A stretch of DNA of 64,000 bases from Bdellovibrio sp. BCCA (GCF_037996825.1 NZ_JBBNAC010000001.1:1364001-1428000); one strand, 5' to 3'; positions 45,941 to 55,482 are shown, counted from the first letter of the stretch. The notes: generated by a model from the sequence alone, not told the origin. Numbers and translations are program-made.

Positions 45941-47266
45941 TTGGTTTCAAATGAACTTGTTAAACGTCGTCGTATTTTGTTAGTAACCGCTCTTTGCTGT
46001 TTGGTTTCGGTAGCGAGCATGATTGTCGCGAAAATCCTGTTGATGGGCATCGCACTTTTCACAAACCTTTTTTATTTCCAAAAATTTTCTATCGAATATT
46101 CTTCGCCTGCGGATAATCACCTGGGAATTTGGGCGATCTTCATTCCGGCGATTGGCGGGGTGATTGTTGGTATTATGGCGAAGTTCGGCTCGCCCGGCAT
46201 TCGTGGTCACGGCATTCCTGAAGCGATGGAAAACATTCTGCAAAAAGAGAGCAGAATCCCACGTCGAATGACATTCTTAAAACCTATTTCGTCAGCAATT
46301 GCGATTGGCTCTGGGGGACCTTTCGGTGCCGAAGGACCGATCATCGCAACAGGTGGTGCTTTAGGTTCTTGGTTGGGACAAATTGTTCCGGTGAGCAGTT
46401 ATGAGCGCAAAGTTATTTTGGCAGCAGGAGCGGCGTCGGGAATGACCGCTATTTTCGGAACACCATTTTCAGCGGTGTTGTTGGCGATTGAACTTTTGCT
46501 TTTTGAATACAGAGCAAAATCATTTATCCCCGTAGCACTTGCAACTGTCGTGGCGTCCACTTTGCGCGCGACAGTGATGGGTGGAGAAGCTTTCTTTACG
46601 ATGCCTCCGATTCACTCTCCAGATTTGATCAGCTTGTTTATCTATCTCGCCTTCGGTGCGTTGATGGGAGTTCTTGCCGTTGGAGTTACGAAGTCGGTTT
46701 ACTGGATCGAAGACATGTTTGAGAAACTTCCTATTCATTGGATGTGGTGGCCTGTGATTGGCGGTCTGGTTGTGGGCTTGGTCGGACTTATCGAGCCTCG
46801 CGCCTTGGGGGTCGGATATGACAACATCACAATGAGTCTTGCAGGTAAGCTGAGTGTTGGCGCGGCTGTCAGTATTTTTGTTTGGAAGTTTCTTGCATGG
46901 TCGGTTGCCTTGGGAAGTGGAACTTCTGGAGGAACGCTAGCACCGCTTTTGACTTTAGGATCTGCCTTTGGATTTTTAGTGGGAACGGGGCTTGCGTTTT
47001 ATTTCCCAGAACTTCACACAGATGTTTCAACAATGGCTTTGATCGGAATGGCAGCACTTTTTGCCGGTTCTTCGCGGGCGCTTCTTGCATCCGTACTGTT
47101 TGCGCTTGAAGGCACGCAACAGCCCGTGGGAATGGTTCCGCTTTTAGGTTGCTGCTCCATCGCGTATTTGGTTTCCTCCGTCTTGATGAAAAACACGATC
47201 ATGACTGAAAAGATCGCCCGCCGTGGCGTCTCTGTTCCGCATGAGTATTATTCGAATCCGGGATAA
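45941..47266 (+). CDS. ClC-type chloride channel/transporter
   Basis: 441 residues from TTG 45941 with GGAGG six bases upstream. About ten membrane helices. The ClC selectivity motifs are recognisable though altered: RGHGIPEAM (usual GSGIP), GGPFGAEGP (usual GREGP) and GTSGGTLAPLL (usual GGxFxP). No C-terminal CBS domains. Whether it is a channel or a Cl-/H+ exchanger cannot be told from this reading. Confidence 0.87.
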   Translation: MVSNELVKRRRILLVTALCCLVSVASMIVAKILLMGIALFTNLFYFQKFSIEYSSPADNHLGIWAIFIPAIGGVIVGIMAKFGSPGIRGHGIPEAMENILQKESRIPRRMTFLKPISSAIAIGSGGPFGAEGPIIATGGALGSWLGQIVPVSSYERKVILAAGAASGMTAIFGTPFSAVLLAIELLLFEYRAKSFIPVALATVVASTLRATVMGGEAFFTMPPIHSPDLISLFIYLAFGALMGVLAVGVTKSVYWIEDMFEKLPIHWMWWPVIGGLVVGLVGLIEPRALGVGYDNITMSLAGKLSVGAAVSIFVWKFLAWSVALGSGTSGGTLAPLLTLGSAFGFLVGTGLAFYFPELHTDVSTMALIGMAALFAGSSRALLASVLFALEGTQQPVGMVPLLGCCSIAYLVSSVLMKNTIMTEKIARRGVSVPHEYYSNPG

Positions 47267-47282
47267 AAAGGGAAAGATGGCT

Positions 47283-47813
47283 TCACTGCCACCGTGGAAG
47301 TGAAAAATCTGCTTTCTTCAATCTGAATAAATCAGTTTCAACATCGAGAAGAAGTATCCTACGGTCGAATTTCATGCCCAATTTTTCCAGAATTTTTTTC
47401 GAGGCTGCATTGTCTGGAGTCACCGTTGCGGTGATTTCGGATAAATTCAGCTTTTGAAAAGCATGGTCACAAAGCGCTTTGGCAATTTCCAATCCATAAC
47501 CTTTGCCCCAAGCGGTTTCACGAAGGCGGTAAGTGATGTCTACCAAGTTCTCGTTGTTATATTGCCAGGGTGTTAAACCGCCTATGCCAATCAAAGAGCC
47601 CGTGCTCTTTTCCCAGACACCCCATTTTCCTAGACGAGTTTCATTATACAGTTGGATAGAAGTGCGAATCCAATTTAGAGCAGATGCATGGTCGGTCTGA
47701 CGGTAAATAGTAATAAGATGAAGATTGAAGCCGTTGTCTTGAGTTAGATTGAAAAAATCCTGAGTTTGGCTTTCAAGCCAAGGCTTTATTTCCAGACGTT
47801 CCGTTTCAATCAT
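47283..47813 (-). CDS. GNAT acetyltransferase, RimJ/RimL type
   Basis: 176 residues from ATG 47813. Conserved ETERLEIKPW at the start and the acetyl-CoA loop RETAWGKGYG followed by VTPDNAASKKILEKLG. A longer reading reaching back over the tRNA gene (adding MVRVHVGPPKGSN) is an artefact. The ribosome site AAGGATC immediately follows the CCA end of tRNA-Arg, so the gene appears to be read through from the tRNA. Confidence 0.85.
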   Translation of the reverse strand: MIETERLEIKPWLESQTQDFFNLTQDNGFNLHLITIYRQTDHASALNWIRTSIQLYNETRLGKWGVWEKSTGSLIGIGGLTPWQYNNENLVDITYRLRETAWGKGYGLEIAKALCDHAFQKLNLSEITATVTPDNAASKKILEKLGMKFDRRILLLDVETDLFRLKKADFSLPRWQ

Positions 47814-47825
47814 ATTCGATCCTTT

Positions 47826-47901
47826 TGGTGGCCCCACGTGGACTCGAACCACGATCGACGGTTTAGGAAACCATTGCTCTATCCTGTTGAGCTATGGGGT
47901 C
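47826..47901 (-). tRNA. tRNA-Arg (anticodon CCT)
   Basis: A 76-base cloverleaf on the minus strand with encoded CCA. D-arm GCTC/GAGC, anticodon arm ATGGT-TTCCTAA-ACCGT (anticodon CCT, reads AGG), T-arm CGTGG-TTCGAGT-CCACG. The acceptor stem GACCCCA/TGGGGCC has a mismatch, A2 opposite C71; the expected base would be G2. Confidence 0.92.
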
Positions 47902-48010
47902 GCTGTTAAGTATAAATATATATGAGGTAAAATAAGGCACGCAAGCCATGGAGCTCCAGAAGGCACAAGTTTTAATGCCGTATTTTTGGAATCGTGGTAA
48001 AAAGATTTCT

Positions 48011-48775
48011 ATGCGGACGATCTCTAAAATCCTTTTAATCATTCTAATAGGGCCTTCAATGCTTTACGCAAACGAAAAGGCTCTTATCATCAGCGGCTTT
48101 GATGATGTTTTACGTCAGGCTGAAAATACGGGATTGGTTAAATCTGCTGTTAAAATTTTAGAAAAAGACAAAACCTTTGCAGGAATGCCGGAGTTGTATT
48201 CGGTGATTTCAAAACAGGAAACCGCACCGCATTTTTATGTGGTCAGTGCGATTTCGTCGTGGTTTGAAAAACGCATTTCCGATTTTCTAAGGGCTTCCGG
48301 TTATCCTGAAAATCACCGTTATTTACGAAACTGGCTCACAGAGTGGTCGATTGAAGATTTTAAAATCTCGCGCATTGAAAAAATCGTGGAAGATCATCCG
48401 CAAAGAAAATTTATTGTGATCTTTGATAACTCAGAGCCAAGCGTCCAGATGGCGACAGCCCTTCACGAAAAATTTGGCGATAAAATCCAGGCGATCTATC
48501 TGCGTGAGGTGGTTAAAAAAGAAACCCCATCATCAGCCATTTCGTTCTTCACCGCTTTTGATATCGCGATGAATGAATTCGCGTCCGGTCGCATGACAAC
48601 AGAAGAAGTGCAAGCTGTAGGGCAGGCGATTCTCAAAGAACCCCATGCAGAGCAAATAATTCCCTCTTATGCTCTTTGCCCGTCAGAAATGAGATGCAAT
48701 GGAGTCAGCGCAGAACTTGCTTCGCTCTGCCAAGACGTCCAAAAACATTTACAGTCCGTTTGCGCGCAACACTAA
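48011..48775 (+). CDS. Exported App1-like (DUF2183) protein lacking the nucleophile
   Basis: 254 residues from ATG 48011 (an in-frame ATG at 47948 is possible), with a signal peptide (MRTISKILLIILIGPSMLYA). The middle and C-terminal parts match DUF2183/App1 phosphatidate phosphatases (RIEKIVEDHPQRKFIVIFDNSEP; IYLREV). The HAD catalytic motif, normally DxDDT, is ISGFDDV (G29 in place of the nucleophilic Asp, V33 in place of Thr). D139 remains. It may bind rather than hydrolyse a phospholipid. Confidence 0.65.
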   Translation: MRTISKILLIILIGPSMLYANEKALIISGFDDVLRQAENTGLVKSAVKILEKDKTFAGMPELYSVISKQETAPHFYVVSAISSWFEKRISDFLRASGYPENHRYLRNWLTEWSIEDFKISRIEKIVEDHPQRKFIVIFDNSEPSVQMATALHEKFGDKIQAIYLREVVKKETPSSAISFFTAFDIAMNEFASGRMTTEEVQAVGQAILKEPHAEQIIPSYALCPSEMRCNGVSAELASLCQDVQKHLQSVCAQH

Positions 48776-48879
48776 GTGCATCCGCGAATCAGATAAAGAA
48801 TCAGCAAAATAGGAATCGGAACTCCTATCAGCCATAATAAAATCCAACCGATTTTTCCGGATTGATTTTTGTTCGCCAT
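48772..48879 (-). CDS. 35-residue single-pass membrane protein
   Basis: ATG at 48879 is preceded by a very strong AAGGAGGGG site. The protein has a polar N-terminus (MANKNQSGK), one hydrophobic segment rich in Ile, Leu and Trp with a PIP turn, and ends IRGCT. Its stop overlaps the stop of the convergent App1-like gene. Short proteins of this style are frequent in proteobacteria and unassigned. Confidence 0.6.
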   Translation of the reverse strand: MANKNQSGKIGWILLWLIGVPIPILLILYLIRGCT

Positions 48880-48975
48880 AAGCCCCTCCTTGGTCTTACG
48901 AAAACTTCAAAATCTTTTTTTATTTTATAATAAGTCGGGTAAATAAGAAGCCATCCATGTGATGGCTTCTAACAT

Positions 48976-51033
48976 TTATAAACTCTTTTGCAGAGGGGAC
49001 TGAAGCACAGGCCACGTGCTTTTAAGAACAGCTGGACGGCCTTGGAACACAAGAATACCGAAAGTTCCATAGTGAGTTAAGCGGCCAGCCCACTCGACGG
49101 GATTGTTATCTTTGCTCCAGCGAACCCACACGAGGGGTTGCGCTGGATTGTTCTTTAGTCTTGTGACTAAAACCGTGCTTGTGTTTTCAAGCAAGAACTC
49201 TTGACCGTCAATCGTCATCTTCTTGTCAGTCAGTGAGAACTTTTGATCCAAAAGCTGCGCTTTCATAAAACTCGCAAAAGCATCTTTATCGCCGACGAAA
49301 ACCAAAGCTCCTTCCAAAGCGATCTGTAAAGAGTCCGTTACTGCGGTGAGGGTGCTTTTACCTTCGGCAGATTGAGCCCAAGTTTGCGCGAATTTTTCCG
49401 CATCGGCGTTTTCTTTATCAAAATAAAAATTCACAGAAGCGCTACCAAGAACGGAGGATAATGTGGCAGGACGTTCTTCTAAATAAAGATCGCGGAAGAT
49501 ATGAAAATCAGGATCGACAGAAATATGCACGGGCTTTGAGCGGCTGATCAATGAGAACACACCAGACTTGTCGGTGAGGCGAGCAAGCTGACGAACTTCC
49601 TCTCCAGATTCTAACTTCCAAACTACGGGAATAGACAAGTCGTACATTTCAGCTTGTTTTTGAGAAAGCAGGTAAGTGGTACTATAAGAACCGTCCAGCC
49701 ATCTCATTACTTTCGCGTCTGTCAGTTCAACTTTGGGAGCGCCAGTGCGATCAAGCCATTGCGTGAAGAAGCCTTGCAGATCTTGGTTCGTGATTTTTTC
49801 GAAACTTTTTTGAACCTCATTAAAAGAAACGCGTTGAAACAGATTCTCAGTATAAAAATCTTGAAGAGCTTTCTTGAAAAGATCTTTTCCGAATTTAAAC
49901 TCTAACATGTGAAAGATCATCATGGACTTGCTATAGCCCACAGCTTGAGAGCTGGAATTATGACGGCCTTTAAACTGGCGTACCGGAAAATCTTTCCCGG
50001 CATTTGCAGAAACAAAATCACCGTAATTGATCAAAGCATTCATGCGATAGCCGCGTTCGTTGCCGACTTTTTCCTGTTGCCAATAATCCGCCATGTACGT
50101 CGTTAAGCCTTCACTCCAGTTGCCTTTTTCATAATCAACGTAAACGCTATTACCCCACCAGTTGTGCAAAACCTCATGTGGCAAAGAAGAATTTAAAATG
50201 AACGGCAAGCGGATAACCGTAGGCCCCAGCAAAGTAAAGCTAGGCATTCCGTAACCTGTTTCCCAGAAGTTTTCTACGACAGTGAAACTGGAATACGGAT
50301 AAGGTGAAATGGTGTTGCTATAGTGCTCAAGATATTCAGGAACCAGAGATAAAAAAGTCTGAGCTAAAGAAGGATCGGCTTTGCGTAAAAGAACTTGGAT
50401 TTTCTTTCCGGCAACGTCAGCTTCGTAACTTTGAAAGGGGCCCGCAACCAGATAGATCTCTTCTTGCGGATAGATTTCAACAAAGCGAGATGTGCGGATG
50501 GCATTAGCAACTTGAGTGCTGGCGATTTGGCCTTGTACTAAAGAACGCCAGTCCGCCGGAGTTTGCACAGTCACATCAAAACTTTTCTGTGTGTCTAAGA
50601 AAAACGGATACCAGTAAGTGCTCCCAAAGAGAGTCGCTCCTTCAGGGGCAATCAAACCATTACTATTGTCGTTCACAACAGCATCGTAAATCACGCCGTA
50701 ATAACTGACCGAAACTTTATTGTCCTGAGTTCCTAGTTGCAAACCGTACTCAGAATAGGGTTCACTTGCAGTCCCTGCATGCAAAAGAGTCAAAGAATCG
50801 TCAGCACTCGTTATGGAAATGCGCAGATCTTTGTGTAGCAGAAAGCTTAGTTTGCGAGGAGAATCTTTCGGAAAAGTGAGTGTGTCCTCCGCTTTCATCA
50901 TCTTCAATCCTGGATAAATCTCCACCTGCATTTTGTGATGCAAAGGAGCGGAATGAGACTGCATGGAGACAAGCAAAATAAAAAGAAGGCCGATCACAAT
51001 CATCAACTTGTGAAGAGCTTGCGCTTTGGTCAT
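48976..51033 (-). CDS. Exported M1-family metallopeptidase
   Basis: 685 residues. N-terminal hydrophobic signal (residues 8-29). Zinc site HEVLHNWWGN (H286, E287, H290) with third ligand E308 in NWSEGLTTY. The M1 substrate motif GAMEN is replaced by GYGMPSF. It probably degrades peptides in the periplasm or outside the cell, which fits a predatory or proteolytic lifestyle. An AGAGGT site precedes the ATG; it lies downstream of the TruC-like gene on the same strand. Confidence 0.85.
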   Translation of the reverse strand: MTKAQALHKLMIVIGLLFILLVSMQSHSAPLHHKMQVEIYPGLKMMKAEDTLTFPKDSPRKLSFLLHKDLRISITSADDSLTLLHAGTASEPYSEYGLQLGTQDNKVSVSYYGVIYDAVVNDNSNGLIAPEGATLFGSTYWYPFFLDTQKSFDVTVQTPADWRSLVQGQIASTQVANAIRTSRFVEIYPQEEIYLVAGPFQSYEADVAGKKIQVLLRKADPSLAQTFLSLVPEYLEHYSNTISPYPYSSFTVVENFWETGYGMPSFTLLGPTVIRLPFILNSSLPHEVLHNWWGNSVYVDYEKGNWSEGLTTYMADYWQQEKVGNERGYRMNALINYGDFVSANAGKDFPVRQFKGRHNSSSQAVGYSKSMMIFHMLEFKFGKDLFKKALQDFYTENLFQRVSFNEVQKSFEKITNQDLQGFFTQWLDRTGAPKVELTDAKVMRWLDGSYSTTYLLSQKQAEMYDLSIPVVWKLESGEEVRQLARLTDKSGVFSLISRSKPVHISVDPDFHIFRDLYLEERPATLSSVLGSASVNFYFDKENADAEKFAQTWAQSAEGKSTLTAVTDSLQIALEGALVFVGDKDAFASFMKAQLLDQKFSLTDKKMTIDGQEFLLENTSTVLVTRLKNNPAQPLVWVRWSKDNNPVEWAGRLTHYGTFGILVFQGRPAVLKSTWPVLQSPLQKSL

Positions 51034-51082
51034 GAATTACCTCTAAAACGAGGACCATTTCTACGCCCGCTCCAGAGGGAGG

Positions 51083-51805
51083 TCAAAGGGTATTCGGTGG
51101 GTTATGTGGAGCTTCTGTGTGATTAAACAAAAGTTGAATTTTCTTCCACTTTTCGCAAGGCGGAGCCTCGATCGAAACCGCCTCGCCACTCCACGGATGA
51201 GTGAACTCTAAGCGTAGAGCTTTAAGGCATAACCCCTCAATTCCTATATGGTTTCTAAAGAATCGATTGTGGTGAGAGTCGCCATGAACGGCGTCACCTA
51301 AAAGAGGGTGAGAGATGCGATTGAAGTGACGGCGGATCTGATGATAGCGACCCGTGTGAGGAGTGACCTCCACCCAGGAGTAGCGAGCTGTAGGAAATTT
51401 TTTCCCGACGGCCACGGGAAACTCCACGGTGCCTAAGCGTTTAAAGCTGGTTCGCGCTTCGACAAGATCCCCGGTGGAATCCAGTTCCAGAGGAATTTCG
51501 ATATCTCCCGCTTCCTCCACATAACCGCGCACAACGGCTTGATATGTTTTGAAAGTGGCGCGTTCGGTAAAGAGCTTACAAAGTTTTCCTGCAGAGGCTG
51601 AAGAAAGAGCAAAAAGAAGAACACCACTGGTGCCTGCATCCAGACGATGCACGGGAAACACGTGTTGTTTCATCATTCGACGGGCATGGTAAAGACATAT
51701 TTTATCTCGCGAAACGCGATGCTGAACATTTTCGTGGGGATGAACGTGAAAGCCGGAAGGTTTGTTCACGGCGATAAAATGTTCATCCTTATACAAAAGC
51801 TCCAC
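51083..51805 (-). CDS. TruC-like RluA-family pseudouridine synthase
   Basis: 240 residues. Catalytic HRLDAGTSGVLLF and the later TGRYHQIRRHFNRISHPLLGD, which is typical of TruC (tRNA Psi65). Lies 13 bases from the L,D-transpeptidase gene and upstream of the M1 peptidase gene. Confidence 0.85.
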   Translation of the reverse strand: MELLYKDEHFIAVNKPSGFHVHPHENVQHRVSRDKICLYHARRMMKQHVFPVHRLDAGTSGVLLFALSSASAGKLCKLFTERATFKTYQAVVRGYVEEAGDIEIPLELDSTGDLVEARTSFKRLGTVEFPVAVGKKFPTARYSWVEVTPHTGRYHQIRRHFNRISHPLLGDAVHGDSHHNRFFRNHIGIEGLCLKALRLEFTHPWSGEAVSIEAPPCEKWKKIQLLFNHTEAPHNPPNTL

Positions 51806-51818
51806 GAAAAATTCCTAA

Positions 51819-52439
51819 CTAGTTTTGTCCCGCCCAAATGTAGTAAACGCTGCCACCTTTAAGCTGTGTCACAAGAGTGTTGATGTATTTCTCTTCCACA
51901 GCGGGGCAGCCCTGACTGCGACCCAAGGGCTTGTATTGTGGATCCACGTACCACGCGCCGTGCACAACGATCGCGCGATCCATGGCTTGGTCATTGGTTT
52001 TTTCCAAACCCACCAAACGCATCGAGCGACCATGCTTACCACTGTATTCCGTGCCGGTCACGTACATACCGATCGAGGACATATTAGAACCTTCCACATT
52101 GGAAAATTTCTTCGCCATGCCTGTGTGGTTCGGATCTGAGCCTTTTCCATGCGCCACCAAATAACGAGTCACAGCACCGGATTTCATATCCACAACGTAC
52201 ATGCGTTTGTTATTGGAAGACTGAGTAAAGTCGATCACCGTAAGGTAATTTTTATTAACGATTTTATTGTAATAAACATCGTAGTACGTCAGAGCTTTTT
52301 CCAAAGCCTTTGTGGGAATTTCTCTTTTTGGGTCGACGTAATCGTATTTAGAAAGATCCGCAAGAGGAGCCGCGTTTTGTGCAAATGCGGGAATGAATAA
52401 GAATAAGCTGGTTATAAAAGAGAGCAAAGACGTTGTCAT
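51819..52439 (-). CDS. Murein L,D-transpeptidase-like exported protein
   Basis: 206 residues from ATG 52439; signal peptide to AFA. The catalytic block IVVHGAWYVD and LGRSQGCPAV contains the His and nucleophilic Cys typical of L,D-transpeptidase-type murein enzymes. It modifies peptidoglycan cross-links. It is divergent from the DsbA-like gene. Confidence 0.85.
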   Translation of the reverse strand: MTTSLLSFITSLFLFIPAFAQNAAPLADLSKYDYVDPKREIPTKALEKALTYYDVYYNKIVNKNYLTVIDFTQSSNNKRMYVVDMKSGAVTRYLVAHGKGSDPNHTGMAKKFSNVEGSNMSSIGMYVTGTEYSGKHGRSMRLVGLEKTNDQAMDRAIVVHGAWYVDPQYKPLGRSQGCPAVEEKYINTLVTQLKGGSVYYIWAGQN

Positions 52440-52544
52440 AGTGGCGACTCCGGAAAATGTTTTTGACTGTTGCAAATCAGATCGGAGTCCCTGAGGAGGA
52501 CTTGACGTCCTTCAGAGTTAAACTAGACTTAAGAGGGAGGCGAA

Positions 52545-53111
52545 ATGCGTTACCGAGCGAACCTGTATAGCGATCTGAATTGTCCATTTTGTTACGCTTT
52601 GGAAGAGCGATTGGTGGCTTTGCATCTCAATTCTCTGGTCGAATGGAGAGGCGTTCAGCATTCCCAAGGTCTCTCGGTGCCTATGGAGATCGCGAATTAT
52701 TCTTTAAGTCGTGCTTTAGAGCGCGAAGTTTTGCAGGTCCGAGAGGTTGCTCCTGAGATTGAAATTTCGTTCCCGCTTGGAAAGCCGAACACACTCCGCG
52801 CGATTCAATACGTGATAGCGGCTCAGAAAAAAGATCCGATGTTGGCTCTTGTTTATCGTCACACTCTTGGACGTGAGTTTTGGGTGAACGGGGAAGATAT
52901 TTCGAATGAAAAATTATTGATCGATTTAGCGCGCGATCTTGGCATGCCGGATTTGCGCGTGGATACGGCGAGTGAGAGTCTTGCTGATGTTTGGCAAAGG
53001 GAGTGGGAACTCTTAGGCACGGGCTCAGTTCCTACTTTGCAAAGAGAAGACGGCGAAGTCGCCGTGGGTCTTATGTCTGTTGAAGACCTTAAAAAGTTCT
53101 TCGACATTTAA
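52545..53111 (+). CDS. DsbA-like thioredoxin-fold protein (FrnE type)
   Basis: 188 residues. Active-site CPFC (C13-C16) at the end of the first strand, a helical insertion, then the cis-Pro loop GTGSVPTLQ. It lacks a signal peptide, so it is cytoplasmic, like FrnE or 2-hydroxychromene-2-carboxylate isomerase relatives. An AGGGAGG site lies before the ATG. It is the first gene of a redox/stress group. Confidence 0.82.
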   Translation: MRYRANLYSDLNCPFCYALEERLVALHLNSLVEWRGVQHSQGLSVPMEIANYSLSRALEREVLQVREVAPEIEISFPLGKPNTLRAIQYVIAAQKKDPMLALVYRHTLGREFWVNGEDISNEKLLIDLARDLGMPDLRVDTASESLADVWQREWELLGTGSVPTLQREDGEVAVGLMSVEDLKKFFDI

Positions 53112-53200
53112 TTGTTGATTCGCAAGTCCCCTCGGAAAATTTGAGTTCCTCCTCTGTGTGCGAGATGCTGGTGGTAGTTTGTTTGCAAGGAGGACTTTTT

Positions 53201-53935
53201 ATGCGCCATAAGAAGATACTTTTTGTTTTAACGAGTGCCAGCCAGCTCGGAAATACTGGTCATAAAACAGGAGCCTATCTTTCAGAAATTACTCATGCCT
53301 ACGATGAGTTCGCGCGATGGAATTTTGACGTCGACGTGATCAGTCCCCTAGGAGGAGAAGTTCCTTTGGACGGCGTGAAAATGGATGATCCAATTAATGC
53401 CACGTGGATGAACGATGAAGAGTTTCTGAGTAAAATCGAAAACACGATGAAGCCCTGGCAAGTGACTGGCAAAGATTATGGCGTGATCTATTTCGCGGGT
53501 GGGCATGGCGCTATGTTTGATTTTCCGGAAAATCTCCAATTGCAAAAACTCACCACGGAAATTTTTGAAAATAACGGTGTCGTCAGTGCCGTCTGTCATG
53601 GCGCTGCGGGTTTGGTAAATGTGCGCTTATCGTCGGGAGCCTATCTTGTCAAAGGCCACGAAGTGGCAAGCTTTACGAATGAGGAAGAAGAAACTGTGGG
53701 CATGGAAAAAGCAGTGCCGTTCTTATTGCAAAGCAAATTGGAAGAGCGGGGCGCGCATCATACGTCGTCACCGCGTTTTTCTCCTCACGTTGTTAAAAGT
53801 GGCCGTTTGGTGACTGGTCAAAATCCCGCCTCGACAACGAATCTTGCAAGGGCCGTGATGGAAGTTTTGGATTTTATCGATGAAGGCAGAAGCGTGCCTG
53901 AACAAAACTGGTGTGAATGGAGGGCTCCACTGTGA
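53201..53935 (+). CDS. DJ-1/PfpI-family protein, Hsp31-like
   Basis: 244 residues from ATG 53201 with a strong AAGGAGG site. Nucleophile elbow AVCHG (C132-H133), the GGHGAMFDFPEN loop and E29 in AYLSE are typical of class I glutamine-amidotransferase-like Hsp31/glyoxalase III proteins. It overlaps the start of the sigma-54 activator gene, so the two are co-expressed. Confidence 0.87.
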   Translation: MRHKKILFVLTSASQLGNTGHKTGAYLSEITHAYDEFARWNFDVDVISPLGGEVPLDGVKMDDPINATWMNDEEFLSKIENTMKPWQVTGKDYGVIYFAGGHGAMFDFPENLQLQKLTTEIFENNGVVSAVCHGAAGLVNVRLSSGAYLVKGHEVASFTNEEEETVGMEKAVPFLLQSKLEERGAHHTSSPRFSPHVVKSGRLVTGQNPASTTNLARAVMEVLDFIDEGRSVPEQNWCEWRAPL

Positions 53936-54885
53936 CGGAGAATCCGCAAATCATTGCACAGAGTCCGCGCTTCCAAGAGGTGCTGAGTGTGGCTCGTCGA
54001 GTCGCCGCAAGCTCTGCCAACGTTCTTATCACAGGAGAAAGCGGAACAGGCAAGGAAGTCGTCGCGCGCATGATTCATGATTTGAGCACGCGAAACCGTG
54101 AGACGTTTGTGCCCATCAACTGTTCTGCAATTCCAGATCAACTCTTGGAGTCGGAACTTTTTGGATATGCCAAAGGAGCGTTCACGGGAGCGACGCTGGC
54201 AAAGCCCGGTCTTTTTGAAGAAGCCAACGGAGGGACTTTGTTTTTAGATGAAGTCGGAGATTTGGATTTGCATTTGCAAGCCAAGCTTTTACGTGTGCTT
54301 CAAGAAAAGAAAGTTAAAAGGGTCGGAGAAAATCACTATCGTTCTTTAAATATTCGCATTCTGGCGGCAACTCACAATGATCTCAGCGAAGACGTGCAAC
54401 ATAAAAAGTTTCGCGAAGATCTATATTTCCGTCTAAATGTAATTCCTATAGAAATTCCGCCCTTGCGGGATCGGGCGGAAGATATTTTGCCTTTGGCCAA
54501 ATATTTTCTAAAAAAATATTCTCTGAAACATCATTCGGCGGAGAAGTCTTTTACCGCAGATGTCAGTTCTTATCTCTTGTCTCATTCCTGGTGGGGAAAC
54601 GTGCGGGAGCTAGAAAACACCATAGAACGAGCCGTGGTTTTAAGTTCGCATTCTGAAATTTCCGTCAAAGATTTAGAGAGTGGACAGCGGCGCAATCCTT
54701 CTTTTGAAAATGCCTTTGATCGACTTTGTCAAAAAGAACGCCGGTTGGTCACTCTCGAAGAGTTGAACCGTCAATATATTGAATATGCTCTTCAGTTCAA
54801 TAAAGGCGCACGCGAAAAGACGGCCCGCGATCTCGGGATAGATCGAAAAACTTTATATCGCAAAACGCATCACCGCCTTCAGTGA
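53932..54885 (+). CDS. Sigma-54 activator without receiver domain
   Basis: 317 residues from GTG 53932, chosen because GGAGG lies seven bases before it; ATG 53917 is possible. The AAA+ domain begins near residue 10, with [14 protein letters not shown] and the [11 protein letters not shown] block, and the C-terminus has a Fis-type HTH ([19 protein letters not shown]). With no sensor domain it may be constitutively active or controlled by a partner. Start overlaps the DJ-1 gene stop (GTGA). Confidence 0.88.
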   Translation: MTENPQIIAQSPRFQEVLSVARRVAASSANVLITGESGTGKEVVARMIHDLSTRNRETFVPINCSAIPDQLLESELFGYAKGAFTGATLAKPGLFEEANGGTLFLDEVGDLDLHLQAKLLRVLQEKKVKRVGENHYRSLNIRILAATHNDLSEDVQHKKFREDLYFRLNVIPIEIPPLRDRAEDILPLAKYFLKKYSLKHHSAEKSFTADVSSYLLSHSWWGNVRELENTIERAVVLSSHSEISVKDLESGQRRNPSFENAFDRLCQKERRLVTLEELNRQYIEYALQFNKGAREKTARDLGIDRKTLYRKTHHRLQ

Positions 54886-55427
54886 AGCGGTGACGAACCT
54901 GTTGTGGTAGATTCTTGTTCTGCAGTTTTGGTATGGCGCCAGGCTTTTTCTGCGCGTTCAGCTCTGCGAGTTTCACGGCGGGAGCGGCGGAGTTCTCTTT
55001 CGCGCACAAAATCCATGACAAGAGCGGACATCGCTGTTTCTAAAGAAGAGGGCGGTGTTGCTTCATGACGACGATGATGAGGCGCTGTATGATTATGATG
55101 GGGATGACGAGCACCAGGCCACGCGCGTAAGAAGACAATAGCAAAAGTAATAACTGCAATGGCGATAAGGCCAATACCAGCGCTTAGCGTGGCGGTCCAA
55201 GTGACGGCGCCGGTGCGATCGTATTGAGTTGTTCCATTAAGCAGAGCAATAAAAAATCCACCGCAGAAAAGAATCACAGCGCAAAGTCCTGCCAAAGTCA
55301 ACGAAACCACTTTGCGACTTTTGCGGCTGACTTCATCAAAAACTTCTTCGGCGGTTTCACGCAGGCTGCGAGCTTTGGCATTCAGACGACCCACAACAAA
55401 CGAGACAATCATGGCTATCCATTGCAT
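54879..55427 (-). CDS. YqjE-like (phage-holin family) membrane protein
   Basis: 182 residues from ATG 55427 (TAGGAG site). Two membrane segments (near residues 45-68 and 85-108), then a His-rich stretch (HPHHNHTAPHHRRH) and a very charged Arg/Glu helix. The pairing with a YqjD-like gene upstream recalls the E. coli yqjDEK operon. Its 3' end overlaps the sigma-54 activator gene by seven bases, convergently. Confidence 0.65.
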   Translation of the reverse strand: MQWIAMIVSFVVGRLNAKARSLRETAEEVFDEVSRKSRKVVSLTLAGLCAVILFCGGFFIALLNGTTQYDRTGAVTWTATLSAGIGLIAIAVITFAIVFLRAWPGARHPHHNHTAPHHRRHEATPPSSLETAMSALVMDFVRERELRRSRRETRRAERAEKAWRHTKTAEQESTTTGSSPLH

Positions 55428-55482
55428 AGAAAAACTCCTAAGCTGAAGGGGAGGGCTTCGCAGCACCTCCCAGTTTTTGTTT

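Noticed and set aside
47814-47852. N-terminal extension of the GNAT protein (MVRVHVGPPKGSN)
   Set aside because: It is the translation of the 3' part of the tRNA-Arg gene. The ATG at 47813 has a proper ribosome site.
53173-53186. Apparent sigma-54 element (GG-N10-GC) just before the DJ-1 gene that precedes a sigma-54 activator
   Set aside because: The start would fall at about 53198, leaving three leader bases and cutting off the strong AAGGAGG ribosome site at 53188-53193. Most likely chance.
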